In this document: positions 9,016-17,833 of the stretch, one piece after another | Layout of the letters: each line of letters opens with the position of its first letter | How positions within the stretch are numbered: position 1 is the stretch's first letter | Assembly (NCBI GenBank): GCA_044506885.1 | Contig: JBIQKC010000009.1 | Coordinates: 1-64,000 of the forward strand | Direction: 5' to 3' | Source of the DNA: Croceibacterium_A sp044506885 | GTDB taxonomy: Bacteria > Pseudomonadota > Alphaproteobacteria > Sphingomonadales > Sphingomonadaceae | Length of the DNA stretch: 64,000 bases | Position numbers and translations under genes: made by a program | Notes under the pieces: model-generated | Seen by the model: only the letters and a program-made list of their open reading frames with translations | The model's database searches: none | Told to the model about the DNA's origin: nothing

Positions 9016-9600
9016 GCGGCCCATGGGCAACGATTCAGGCAAGGGTGGACATTGCTTCGACCGGTGGGGATTTGACGATTTGAAGATCAAGATCAAAACG
9101 CCTGAGGGCACACCGAATGTGGACGCCAGCGCGTACATCAATATCACCGACAGGGGGCCGACCGTGCGCAGCGTCGGCGAGCGCGGCGCGGGCGAGCCGG
9201 TCAATCGCCCATGGATCTGGCCAGGCCCAGGCGACGCGCTGGTCTATGACTACCGCTCGGGGAGACGGGCGTCCACCTCGAATCGCTGCCTGATCCTAGC
9301 GGACGGTTTCTGCGCATCGGACGCGTCCATCGAACCGGCCAACAGAGCAAGACCAGGTGGCTGTTCTGCATCGGCATCTGGCGACCGCATCCGGAGGCTG
9401 GCGATGCCTTTACCATGTCCACGACCAAGCCGGGCGAGGACGTCGCGCCCAATCCCCAAGCGCCAGATAATTCCGCTCACACGCGACATGTGCGCCAACT
9501 GCTTGATGAGAATGTGCCGGCGGCGACGTGCTGCGTGTGCTGCCCAAAAGGGAGCCTCGACGTGATCCGGATCTTTCCGCCGGTGCCGGCGCAGCCAGGC
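9014..9600 (+). pseudogene. Decayed SOS response-associated peptidase (SRAP/YedK-like)
   Basis: Three reading frames together spell an SRAP protein. The first frame gives MGNDSGKGG, FDDLKIKIKTPEG, INITDRGP and CLILADGF. A shift near 9350 gives KTRWLFCIGIWRPHPEAG and FTMSTTKPGEDVAP. A shift near 9450 gives PIPKRQIIPLTRDM. A last shift near 9490 gives QLLDENVPAAT and KGSLDVIRI. SRAP proteins crosslink abasic sites through Cys2 at the very N terminus, and that part is missing here. With several frameshifts and a lost catalytic residue this cannot be functional. It ends just before the intact DUF1810 gene. Confidence 0.8.
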
Positions 9601-9605
9601 CTCGT

Positions 9606-10034
9606 ATGAGCGACAGCAGCGACGCTCTCGATCGCTTCGTCGAGGCGCAGGCTTCGGTCTATGAAACGGCGCTCGCCGAAATCCGGCGCGGCGCGAAGCG
9701 CTCGCATTGGATGTGGTTCATCTTTCCGCAGCTGGCCGGCCTCGGCCGTAGCGCGACCGCCCAGCATTATGCGATCCGATCGGTCGAGGAGGCGCGCCGC
9801 TATCTCGGTCATCCGGTCCTTGGGCCGCGCTATTTCGAATGCGTGGCGGCGCTCCAGGATTTGCAGACGAGCAATCCGGTGGCCGTGTTCGGCGAGACGG
9901 ACGCGATGAAGCTGCGATCCTGCCTGACCTTGTTCGAAGCTGTCGCGCCTCAGCCAATCCTCGCGGCAGCGCTCAATCGCTGGTTCCGCGGTGAACGCGA
10001 CGAAATGACCTTGCGGCTGCTCCTATCGTCCTAA
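9606..10034 (+). CDS. DUF1810 family protein
   Basis: The 142-residue protein begins MSDSSDALDRFVEAQASVYE and has the family's core motifs SHWMWFIFPQLAGLG and LGPRYFECVAAL, with KLRSCLTLFEAV near the C terminus. This matches DUF1810, a small all-helical cytoplasmic family of unknown function. The ATG at 9606 was chosen because conservation begins exactly there; the longer frame upstream runs through the SRAP remnant. The gene stands alone between two decayed genes. Confidence 0.88.
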   Translation: MSDSSDALDRFVEAQASVYETALAEIRRGAKRSHWMWFIFPQLAGLGRSATAQHYAIRSVEEARRYLGHPVLGPRYFECVAALQDLQTSNPVAVFGETDAMKLRSCLTLFEAVAPQPILAAALNRWFRGERDEMTLRLLLSS

Positions 10035-10469
10035 CGCGGCTGCCGTTCATTCGCACCACGACCTTGCCTTTGGCGCGCCCCGATCCACGATAGGCGAACC
10101 TTCCGGCGATCTCGGCGAATGGGAATATGCGATCGATGACGGGTTTCGAGCGTCCCGTCCTCGATGAGGTGAGAGTTCGCGGCCGAGCCTGTGGCGATCG
10201 AAGCCAGCGCGCCCCTGGTCCGCACGGGGGCCGCTCCTCTGCTGTGTCCCCGCAGCACCTTCGGGCGGGATGCGAGGGGTTCGGGCGCTGGCTGCCGGCC
10301 CGGCCGTTCGCGCCCGCACAACTCTTTGGACGCGAATCGCTTGATTAGGCTATGACAACGCTGCGGCGCCGTGCCCGCGGGCGCGACGGCGTCGCCGACA
10401 CACGAATGCAATCCGACTCGGATAACCGGGCGGAAAGAACAATGGGGGGGAGAGCCGGAGAGGATTGTC
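10035..10469. other. Intergenic region with an oxidoreductase remnant
   Basis: These 435 bases hold the minus-strand oxidoreductase remnant described separately. The rest (about 10150-10469) shows no recognisable gene. The Shine-Dalgarno GGAGAGG of the next gene lies at its right end. Confidence 0.5.
10040..10150 (-). pseudogene. C-terminal remnant of a zinc-type alcohol dehydrogenase/quinone oxidoreductase
   Basis: On the minus strand one frame reads SKPVIDRIFPFAEIA, then a degraded stretch, then GSGRAKGKVVVRM. This is the typical ending of medium-chain zinc-binding oxidoreductases, where a phrase like KPVIDRVFPFAEIAEAHR is followed by GK(I/V)VV. No upstream catalytic domain is visible and there is no in-frame stop at the expected place, so this is a relic of about 40 codons. 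Confidence is moderate because the match is short. Confidence 0.5.
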
Positions 10470-10997
10470 ATGACGTTTGCCTTTGGTCCGCCCACCGATG
10501 TCGCCCCCGCGCCCGAAGCGCTTGTCGTGGACGCGGTGCGTTTCTGGCGCGAGACCCGTGACCGGCAAACGCCCGTCCTGCCACTCCTGTTCGCCCGCCT
10601 CGAAACACGGCAGGCGGGATTTCTCGCCCCGGCGCTCAACGCGTTGCTTGCCATGCTCGAAAACTGGTCGGGCCGACGCTTCCGGGCCGGCGCGCTCGCC
10701 GCGCCTGAGCTGACCGCCGACGAACGGCGCCTACTCGCCCTCCTGACCGCCAGCGCTCCGGCCACGGACCCGAACCCCGCCAGGCCCGGCCTTACCGCGC
10801 CGCTGCGGATCGCCCTTGGCTCCACGCGGATACTCCTGCGGCGCGTGCTCTGTCGGGACATCGACGGCTCGCCCCCGCCCGGTAACGAGGCGGCGATCTT
10901 CTTCACGCTCGACTCTGAGCGGCAGCAGGACCGGGCACCGGCTCTTCCGGCCCAGACATCGGCTGCGAGCGTCCAGTCTCAGGTGGCGCAATCATGA
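10470..10997 (+). CDS. Hypothetical protein
   Basis: This is a 175-residue protein with no family I recognise. It is leucine- and arginine-rich and mostly helical (VDAVRFWRETRDRQ, LNALLAMLENWSGRRF), with a low-complexity polar tail. The ATG at 10470 follows GGAGAGG at about 6 bases, which supports translation. It has no signal peptide or obvious membrane segment. It lies in a decayed neighbourhood, so it could itself be truncated. Confidence 0.5.
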   Translation: MTFAFGPPTDVAPAPEALVVDAVRFWRETRDRQTPVLPLLFARLETRQAGFLAPALNALLAMLENWSGRRFRAGALAAPELTADERRLLALLTASAPATDPNPARPGLTAPLRIALGSTRILLRRVLCRDIDGSPPPGNEAAIFFTLDSERQQDRAPALPAQTSAASVQSQVAQS

Positions 10998-11286
10998 CCT
11001 CTCGCAGGCGGCCCGGCCCGGCTGCTGCATGGTAACCGCGCCCTCCCGCGCGCCCTATTCGGCTTCGAGGCGCTGACGACGGCCTTCCAGATCCATTTGC
11101 GCCGCACCCATTAACCGGGGCACTTCGGCTTGCGGCGGGCGACGGCGAGCGCCTTGCTTCCATGCAGGCTGCGCATCTCCTCGCAACTGATCGCAACCGC
11201 TTCCCCGAATGCGGGGCTACCGCCACGGACGGCGTCTGAGCCAGCTCAGAAGCACCGACGATCCCGTTGATCGCCGTCGCGGCCGC

Positions 11287-11782
11287 TCATATGCGCGCGC
11301 CGCTGTCCGGGGTCGGCTGCGTGCCCTCGCCGGGCACGGAATCAAGCTGGATTGCGATCAGAACCGGCAGCTGCATGTCCTTGGGCGGCCCCCCGTCGCC
11401 TGCGCCCGACGATCAGCGCGCGTAGGTCGGCATTCGGCTCCTCATGCGCGAAGGGCGTGAAATCGATCCGCGACACGGTTCCGTCGCCGGCGATCCCCAG
11501 CTTCAGCACCAGCGGCGCCGTGCGCGCCGTCGGACTTGCACGGGTCGCATCGAGGTAGGCGCGCAGGCGGGCGGCACGTTCATCCTCGCCCTCGAGCCAG
11601 GACCTGATCGTGACCGTCGCGCCCTCGGCATAGCGCACCCACTCGACGGGGCCTGCGACGGGGGTCTGCGACGGCGGCGTTTGTGCGGCGACCGATCCGG
11701 TCGATGCGGAACCGATGCCCGCGACCGCAGCGACGCGGCTCAAGAACCGCCCGAAGGCCGAGACCAGAACCCTGCTGTTCAT
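11287..11782 (-). pseudogene. Secreted TonB-C-like protein with a frameshift
   Basis: The first part encodes a signal-peptide-like N terminus with an Ala-x-Ala site (GSVAAQ), then a domain with LKLGIAGDGTVSRIDFTPF and ADLRALIVG that resembles the TonB C-terminal fold. The open frame then turns into low-complexity Arg/Ala and stops at 11342. A different frame from about 11420 continues with PPKDMQLPVLIAIQLD, the expected end of such a domain, and stops at 11287. This points to one indel near 11415-11425, in or next to a G-rich run. Its start overlaps the next upstream small gene by 4 bp. It could be a sequencing error rather than a real lesion. Confidence 0.5.
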
Positions 11783-12033
11783 GACATTGCTCCCATGGCG
11801 AGCATCCAGACCATCGCCAAGCCGCAGAGCAGCACCCGCCAGAACCAGAGTTGAGCCTCGGTGACCGGCAGCGACCGCTTGAACGCCCGTCGCCGCCTCG
11901 CGTCAGTCGACGCCGCTCGGTGACTTGCCGCCATCGCCGACCGCCAGGCGGCCAGCTCCCCGCGGAGGACTCTCAGCCGCCCCGTCAGGCCGGGTGCGCG
12001 TCGCACGACCGGCACGCTCTCAATCATTGGCAT
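11779..12033 (-). CDS. Small membrane-anchored hypothetical protein
   Basis: An 84-residue protein with a basic N-terminal half and one C-terminal hydrophobic helix (LWFWRVLLCGLAMVWMLAMG). AAGGGA lies about 7 bases before the ATG at 12033. It overlaps the TonB-C-like gene by 4 bp downstream and a second small membrane gene by 14 bp upstream, so the three form one operon. No family is recognised. A single tail anchor next to a TonB-C-like secreted protein suggests an envelope complex, but this is inference. Confidence 0.5.
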   Translation of the reverse strand: MPMIESVPVVRRAPGLTGRLRVLRGELAAWRSAMAASHRAASTDARRRRAFKRSLPVTEAQLWFWRVLLCGLAMVWMLAMGAMS

Positions 12034-12217
12034 GCCAAATCCCTTCACTGGCACTCGCCCGGGCGTCGGCGGGAAACGACCGCAGCGTGAACCCGTCCAT
12101 GCAGGAGTCGACCACGTGGGCCGCCTCGCGATAAAGAACGCCGATCACGAACAGCGCGATCAGCGTGGTGAGGAAGACGCCGAGGGCGAAGCAGATCAAT
12201 CCGACGATGACGACCAT
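12020..12217 (-). CDS. Small membrane hypothetical protein
   Basis: A 65-residue protein starting MVVIVGLICFALGVFLTTLI, with one long N-terminal hydrophobic helix and a short polar tail. It overlaps the next small gene by 14 bp, which suggests coupling. No family is recognised, and because it is short the call rests mainly on the operon arrangement and the clear membrane segment. Confidence 0.45.
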   Translation of the reverse strand: MVVIVGLICFALGVFLTTLIALFVIGVLYREAAHVVDSCMDGFTLRSFPADARASASEGIWHAND

Positions 12218-12561
12218 GACGCCGCCCTCCTTTCCATCGCAGCCTTATTGCCCGGCCGGTGCCGCGGCCGCATCCTGCGGCAGCCGCTCGCGCTCGAAGC
12301 TGATCGTCTGGATGCGGCCGTCGAGCGCGCGCACGTCGGCGGCCAGATCGTTCGCGAAATTACCGCCCAGCGCTGAAGTGCGGTGGATTGCAATGGAGGC
12401 GCTAGAAAGCATATAAGTCTCTTGTGTCTGGAGACAGGCACACGACTCATCCATGGAGGGAACGGTCGGCTTGGATTGCGCTTTGGCGTGGTCGAGCTTT
12501 CGTTCCTTCAAGCGAAGCCGCCTCGCGAAAGCGTTGGCGGTTTTTGTTTGGATGGGTCGAT
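12218..12561. other. Left edge of the accessory island; possible small ORF
   Basis: These 344 bases separate the small membrane-protein operon from the phage-type methyltransferase. A minus-strand ORF of 55 codons (12245-12412, starting MLSSASIAIHRTSALGG) is in line with the small-gene operon but has no good Shine-Dalgarno and no recognised family. I see no tRNA fragment or repeat that would mark the exact left junction of the island. Confidence 0.35.
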
Positions 12562-14028
12562 ATGGGAACGAAGAGACGACTGGAACGAGACCAGGCTTTC
12601 AAGAGCCAGAAGCTGACGAAGACGGCGCAGCGGCGGCGTAAGTTCGAAGCTACACGAGAGATCTCCGAACGGGTTGGCACCAATCGCAGAAATGACCTCC
12701 TGCCAGAATTGCGGTTGGAGCACGTTACCCTCTCAGGGCTGCGCTCGTCACCGCACCGCTCGCGGCGGTCGACGGCAGACCATGTCGGGCGGCTGATGGC
12801 ATCGATTTCCGATCTCGGATTTACCGTGCCAATCCTGGTACGCGATACCGAAATTGTTGACGGTCACGTCCGTGTCGAAGCTGCCACGCGCTTAGGCTTG
12901 GACCGCGTTCCTGCCATTGAGATCAGCCATCTCTCGCCTGCGGAAATCCGCAAGCTGAGGCTCACGCTCAATCGCACGGCGGAAATGGGCGAATGGGATC
13001 TGGATCAGTTGCGTGTCGAGGTTGCGGATCTGATCGACCTCGATGTCGACCTGTCCTCGACCGGTTTCAGTGTCCAGGAACTGGATATCATCCTGCTCGA
13101 CGAGGACGATGGGGGCAGCGAAGAAGCCGGCGATCAGCTTCCCGAGGCCGACGGACCTCCGGTTACGCGCACGGGTGATCTGTGGCTGCTGGGCGATCAT
13201 CGGATCATCTGCGGCAACGCGCTGGATTCCGATGTTCATGCCATGTTGCTCGATGGACGAGCTGTCCATTTGGTCCTGACCGACCCGCCTTATAACGTCT
13301 CCATCCCCGGCAATGTCAGCGGCCTTGGCAAGCAGAAGCATGCCGATTTCGCGATGGCATCAGGCGAGATGAACGATGCGGAATGGCAGGCCTTCCTTGA
13401 CAGGGTCCTGATGCTGCTTGCGGCACCGCTCATCGAGGGCGGCATTATTTTCGCTTTCATGGATTGGCGATCGATCCACCGCCTCTACACGGCTGGTTTC
13501 GCGGCCGGGCTCAACCTCGTCAATCTGGTCGTCTGGTACAAGGAAGCCGGCGCCATGGGCGGCCTCTATCGTTCGGCGCACGAACTGATCGCGCTCTTCT
13601 GCAAGGGCAAGGTCCCCCGGACCAACAATGTCGAGCTTGGCCGGCATGGACGCAACCGCAACAATGTGTGGATTGCGCCAGGCGCCAACAGGCGTGGTTC
13701 CTCCGCCAACCAGATGCTGGAGTTCCATGCCACGCCCAAACCCGTGGAATTGTGCGTCGACGCCATTCTCGACGTCAGCCAGCGCGGGGACACTGTCCTT
13801 GATATCTTCCTCGGCAGCGGAACGACCCTGATCGCAGCGGAAAAGACAGGCCGCGCCTGCTGCGGCATCGAGATCGAACCGCGCTTCGTGGATGTCGTTA
13901 TCCGTCGCTGGGAGCAACTGACCGGCCAGGAGGCGATTCTCGCGGAGACCGATGAGACATTCGCGCGGGTGAGTGAAGTCCGGAAACAGGCGGCCGCCGA
14001 TCAGCGGGTGGAGGCCAGCCATGACTGA
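12562..14028 (+). CDS. Phage-type ParB-domain DNA methyltransferase
   Basis: The 488-residue protein has an N-terminal ParB/sulfiredoxin-like domain (about residues 69-143, with VDGHVRVEAATRLGLDRVPA), then an amino-methyltransferase domain. The catalytic motif DPPYNV is near residue 242 and the AdoMet motif FLGSGTTLIAAEKTGR near residue 416. Motif IV before motif I makes it a beta-class N6-adenine or N4-cytosine methylase. This architecture is common in phages and islands. The ATG at 12562 is preferred over longer frames because the upstream part reads as noise. It overlaps the DUF5681 gene by 8 bp. Its target sequence cannot be told from the sequence. Confidence 0.88.
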   Translation: MGTKRRLERDQAFKSQKLTKTAQRRRKFEATREISERVGTNRRNDLLPELRLEHVTLSGLRSSPHRSRRSTADHVGRLMASISDLGFTVPILVRDTEIVDGHVRVEAATRLGLDRVPAIEISHLSPAEIRKLRLTLNRTAEMGEWDLDQLRVEVADLIDLDVDLSSTGFSVQELDIILLDEDDGGSEEAGDQLPEADGPPVTRTGDLWLLGDHRIICGNALDSDVHAMLLDGRAVHLVLTDPPYNVSIPGNVSGLGKQKHADFAMASGEMNDAEWQAFLDRVLMLLAAPLIEGGIIFAFMDWRSIHRLYTAGFAAGLNLVNLVVWYKEAGAMGGLYRSAHELIALFCKGKVPRTNNVELGRHGRNRNNVWIAPGANRRGSSANQMLEFHATPKPVELCVDAILDVSQRGDTVLDIFLGSGTTLIAAEKTGRACCGIEIEPRFVDVVIRRWEQLTGQEAILAETDETFARVSEVRKQAAADQRVEASHD

Positions 14029-14431
14029 CGACGAATTCCCGCCCGATGCGGAGAACCAGGAGGCCTCTTATGAGGTAGGTTACCGCAAGCCTCCCAGGCA
14101 CAGCCAGTTTAAAGCAGGCAACAGGCACGGGAAAGGACGGCCGCGCGGATCCCGGAACATGAAGTCCATCGTGCGCGATGTCCTCGAAGACAAGGTTCCG
14201 GTGAAAATCAACGGTAAAACCCGCAAGGTGTCGCCCGTCGAACTCGGCCTGCGGCAATTGGTCAGGAAGGCCAATGCGGGTGACCTTAAGGCCATCTCTC
14301 AGGTCCTGACGCTCGGTGAGCGCTACAGTCCCCCTGATGACGATGGGCCCATCCCCGAGGAGGAGACCGCCTACGACCTTGATACGATAAAACACTATTT
14401 GCTGATGCAGGGGGATTTTGGCGATGAATGA
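14021..14431 (+). CDS. DUF5681 domain protein
   Basis: A 136-residue protein whose core FKAGNRHGKGRPRGSRNMKS is the hallmark of DUF5681, a basic, probably DNA-binding module usually found just upstream of large terminase genes. By position and size it may act as a small terminase subunit, but that is inference. It overlaps the methyltransferase by 8 bp and the terminase start by 8 bp, so the three are one transcript. Confidence 0.8.
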   Translation: MTDDEFPPDAENQEASYEVGYRKPPRHSQFKAGNRHGKGRPRGSRNMKSIVRDVLEDKVPVKINGKTRKVSPVELGLRQLVRKANAGDLKAISQVLTLGERYSPPDDDGPIPEEETAYDLDTIKHYLLMQGDFGDE

Positions 14432-15866
14432 TCAGACGCTCATGGCACTCGATCCCCGCCGGATCGCGGCCACTGCTCGTGCGCTGGCCCGCGAAGATCT
14501 CAGCGTGTTCGTGCAGGGAGCGTTCCGTATCCTGCATAACGAAGAACTTCTTCGCAACTGGCACGTCGATGCCATATGTCATGAACTGATGCGGCTGGCT
14601 GAAGGCGACAACCGGCGCCTCCTCATTACGATGCCCCCACGCACAATGAAGAGCTTTATTAGCAGTGTGTGCTTTCCCGCATGGCTTTTGGGGCGTAATC
14701 CCGGGGAAAAGATCATCTGCGTGTCCTATGCGCATGATCTGTCCAAAGACTTCGCGGCCCAGACCCGCAAGTTGATGGAATCCGATTGGTATCGGCGCAT
14801 CTTTCCAGACACCCATATCGATCGCAAACGGGCCAGTCTGGATAAGTTGACCACGACACGCGGGGGCTACCGCTATGCCACCTCCACAGGCGGAACGCTG
14901 ACAGGGCGAGGCGGCGCATTCATCATTATTGACGATCCCATAAAGGCCGCCGATGCCCATTCGGAAACGATGCGTGAAAACGCCGTCAAGTGGTTCAAAA
15001 GCACGGTCCTAAGTCGCCTCAACAACCCGAAGAAGGGCAAGATCGCGGTCATAGCCCAGCGTCTCCACATGGAAGACTTACCCGGTCAGCTGATTGCTCA
15101 CGGTGGTTGGCATGAACTCCGCTTACCGCTCATCGCCGACAGGGATCTTGAAATCTCAGTGTCGCAGAGCGCCTACATCGATTTCTACGCCGGGCAGATC
15201 CTCCATGAAGCACGGTTTGACGAGGAAGAAATCGCCCAGCTTCGGGCACTCATGGGAGAGCGGGATTTCGAGGCTCAGTATAATCAGCGCCCGATGCCAC
15301 CGGGTGGCGCCCTGTTCAAACTGCAGTGGCTCTCACGCTATGATGAGCGGCCACCGACGCACAAGGTGCAGGGCATATTCCAGTCCTAGGATACCGCCTA
15401 TGATATTCAGGACAGCAACGATTACAGCGTGTGCACGACATGGGCGCTTTCGGGGAAGAATTGCTATCTTCTGGACGTCCATCGGGAGCGCCTGGAATTT
15501 TATGCGCTCGAAAAAGCTGTCTACGCCCAGCGGGAAAAATGGAAAGCTGATCTCGTGATCGTGGAATGGGCCGGATCGGGGGTCAGCCTTTACCAGAACA
15601 TACATAACAATGCCGGACATCGATGGATCGATCTGAAGAAACCGGTAGGCTCCAAGGAAGACAGGGCATCCCAGCAATCGCCGAAGTTCGAACGTGGAGA
15701 AATCTGGGTTCCCCGCGAAGCTCCCTGGCTCCAGACCTTCGAGGACGAACTTGCCAGCTTCCCGCATGGCAAGCACGACGATCAGGTCGATAGTGTGGTC
15801 CAGTTCCTGGCCGCTTTCGATACGGGTCAATTGCTCCGGCTGGCCAATCAGGCCCGGCGGCGCTGA
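14424..15866 (+). pseudogene. Phage large terminase subunit, interrupted by an amber codon
   Basis: The reading frame encodes a large terminase. The ATPase Walker A-like motif is MPPRTMKS near residue 70, Walker B is AFIIIDDP near residue 165, and the C-terminal RNase H-like nuclease follows. At 15387-15389 a TAG stops the frame after GIFQS; the same frame continues with DTAYDIQDSNDYSV and runs to 15866. Terminases have the phrase QSWDTA here, so a Trp codon TGG has become TAG, one base change at the nuclease motif. The N-terminal 321 residues could still be made. The ATG at 14424 follows AGGGGGA. No portal, capsid or tail gene follows. Confidence 0.88.
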
Positions 15867-15881
15867 TATCCGGACGGATCA

Positions 15882-16982
15882 TTATCGGATATGATCCAGC
15901 ACCCTCGCGATCCATTGCTCCACCGCCGCGGCAACGGATGGCTGGGCCAAAAGGGCGACGGAAAAGGCGGGATAGCCTTTCGTGTTCATCATCTTGAGAG
16001 GGCCGACGATTTCGACGAGCTGGTCGAGCAGGCCCATGCGGACACTCTCGTCCTGCAGCCCTTCACGCGCGTGGATGAAGCGCAGCGTGAACGAGAGATG
16101 GGCGTCTTTCCAGAGGTGGAACGGATAGAGAATCTTGCCGTCATCGCCCACGAAACTCGCGTAAATCGAGCCCTGCGAGGAATGGATGCCTACTGCGCCA
16201 CCAAGGCGCTCGATCATGGACATGTAGACGTTCGCGCCCGAGATAACGTCGACCCCCATCGCGGCCAGATTCCTCTCCAGCCATTCCGGCGGCGAAACCG
16301 GTTCCAGCGTTGCCGAAGCGCGTTTGGCAGCCGCCGCGCGTTCCGTTTCGCCGATCACCCTCGGGCTGAGCGTTATGGCGCCGTTGCCTCCCGCAAACCA
16401 TCGCAGTTCCACGGCCCGAACATCGGCGCGCATCTGATCATTGAGGAACTCGACGATCCGGGCAAGCTCCCGGGGTATCTGGTCGGCAACGAACACGAGC
16501 TTGATGCGCCCCGCCTTGAAATTGGCATCGACCTGTTCCCAGAATCGATCGGGATCCTCGTCACCCAGAAATGCCCGCAAAAGTTCTTCCGGCTCCTGCT
16601 CCGCCTGCAGGGCCGTTTGCGCAAAGCTGTCGGCGATCCTGCCGGTTTGCCAATAGGCAGTGGCGTTGGCGGCATAATCCAGCATCTGACCTATGACCTC
16701 CCGCCGCAGTCGCGTGTCGACCGCACGCTTGAGTTCGACGAGAACCGGCACGGCGTCGCGAGTGACGAAGAGGTGGTCCAGCGACCATCGGCCATACCCC
16801 GTATCACTGTCCGTGATAGCCTGTTCGCGGCGGATCAGCAGGAGTTCCCCATCGCCATCGCTGATCAGATCAGGATATCGCGCGACCAGCATCTGCATAT
16901 GATCTTCGTTTTCCGGCGCGGATGGCCGCATGCGCTGGAGCTCGCCATCGGCGCCCACCATGTAGAGCGAGCTAGGCATCAT
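15882..16982 (-). CDS. PD-(D/E)XK nuclease-like protein
   Basis: The 366-residue protein has a recognisable nuclease core: GYGRWSLDHLFVTRD, then VPVLVELKRA, then REVIGQMLDYAANA. This is the Asp...Glu-x-Lys arrangement of PD-(D/E)XK enzymes plus the helix seen in NucS-like and Cas4-like folds. The C-terminal 150 residues have no assignment. It overlaps the upstream 284-residue gene by 4 bp (ATGA at 16982-16979), so they work as a pair. Position between a phage cassette and a restriction system suggests anti-phage or DNA-repair function. The nuclease call is by motif only. Confidence 0.7.
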   Translation of the reverse strand: MMPSSLYMVGADGELQRMRPSAPENEDHMQMLVARYPDLISDGDGELLLIRREQAITDSDTGYGRWSLDHLFVTRDAVPVLVELKRAVDTRLRREVIGQMLDYAANATAYWQTGRIADSFAQTALQAEQEPEELLRAFLGDEDPDRFWEQVDANFKAGRIKLVFVADQIPRELARIVEFLNDQMRADVRAVELRWFAGGNGAITLSPRVIGETERAAAAKRASATLEPVSPPEWLERNLAAMGVDVISGANVYMSMIERLGGAVGIHSSQGSIYASFVGDDGKILYPFHLWKDAHLSFTLRFIHAREGLQDESVRMGLLDQLVEIVGPLKMMNTKGYPAFSVALLAQPSVAAAVEQWIARVLDHIR

Positions 16983-17833
16983 TCGGCCTGCCTCCATTCC
17001 TCGCGATATTCGCCGACAACCCAGATGAAGCTCTGCAGATCGATATTGTCCCGGGGATTCAGCATCAGGGTGTTTCCGCGGGTTGTCTCCGTGAGATCTA
17101 GCAGGCTCGAATAGACGGCAGGATCGAGCGCCGGCTGATAGTCATGGACGAACGGATGCCCGACGCGCGCGGCGAAATCACCGGTGACAACCGGTTTCAG
17201 GAACATGTGCTCTTCCGGACGCCAAAGGAACGGCAGATAGGTCACCACCGTCCATTTGGCGCAGTCATGCCGGGCCAGCACGGCGTTCATCGTTGCCAGC
17301 GCTTGTTCGATGTCACCTGTCGTGAACCGCGCCGCCGCCTGCACAAATATATCGGCATCAGGTCCGCGCAGCAGCGGTTGTAACCTGGTCTTCTCATAAG
17401 GAGACAGGAGGTTTGTCCCCCGGAAGGCGGCCAGCACCGCCTCGCCATAGCCGGTTCCCGTCCGCGCCTTATCCAGCGGCGCCTGTTCATCGAGCCTGCG
17501 TTTGGCCTCAAGCTTGTAAGCGCGTTCGCTCTTGTCGAAATGCGCGGACTGGAAGCCATCGGGGAAGAAACTACGGAAGCGGGTCAGCGCCCCCTCAAAC
17601 CCGAAGTAAGCGTCGCTGCTCTTGCCGACGAGCACTTTCAGCTCTCGCCATACCGCATCGGGATCCTCGCCATCGATACGCGCCTTCTGCTGGCCTGCCG
17701 TTATCAGCAGGCCAGCGAACGTCTTGCTGACGGCGACCAGCCGGAGGGTGTGCTTCCCGATTGTGTCGGTGCGAATGGTCCGGGGGACCCCGTCCGCAGA
17801 TGCGACGGTCGCGCTATCATCATGTGCTGCCAT
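16979..17833 (-). CDS. Hypothetical protein paired with a PD-(D/E)XK nuclease-like gene
   Basis: This 284-residue protein has no recognised family. It looks mixed alpha/beta, with conserved-looking aromatic segments (AKWTVVTYLPFLWRPEEHMF and DLQSFIWVVGEYREEW). No signal peptide or membrane segment is visible. Its stop overlaps the nuclease-like gene, and the pair is divergent from the restriction system's controller gene across a 120-bp gap. By analogy with two-gene defence modules it may be the sensor or regulator of the nuclease, but nothing in the sequence proves that. Confidence 0.65.
   Translation of the reverse strand: MAAHDDSATVASADGVPRTIRTDTIGKHTLRLVAVSKTFAGLLITAGQQKARIDGEDPDAVWRELKVLVGKSSDAYFGFEGALTRFRSFFPDGFQSAHFDKSERAYKLEAKRRLDEQAPLDKARTGTGYGEAVLAAFRGTNLLSPYEKTRLQPLLRGPDADIFVQAAARFTTGDIEQALATMNAVLARHDCAKWTVVTYLPFLWRPEEHMFLKPVVTGDFAARVGHPFVHDYQPALDPAVYSSLLDLTETTRGNTLMLNPRDNIDLQSFIWVVGEYREEWRQAE

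Noticed and set aside
10998..11286. Small minus-strand ORF ending KALAVARRKPKCPG
   Set aside because: It has no clear start codon with a Shine-Dalgarno and no similarity I can recognise; the region lies in decaying DNA.
12562..15866. Complete prophage
   Set aside because: Only three phage-type genes are present, with no structural, lysis or replication genes, so this is a cassette or relic.
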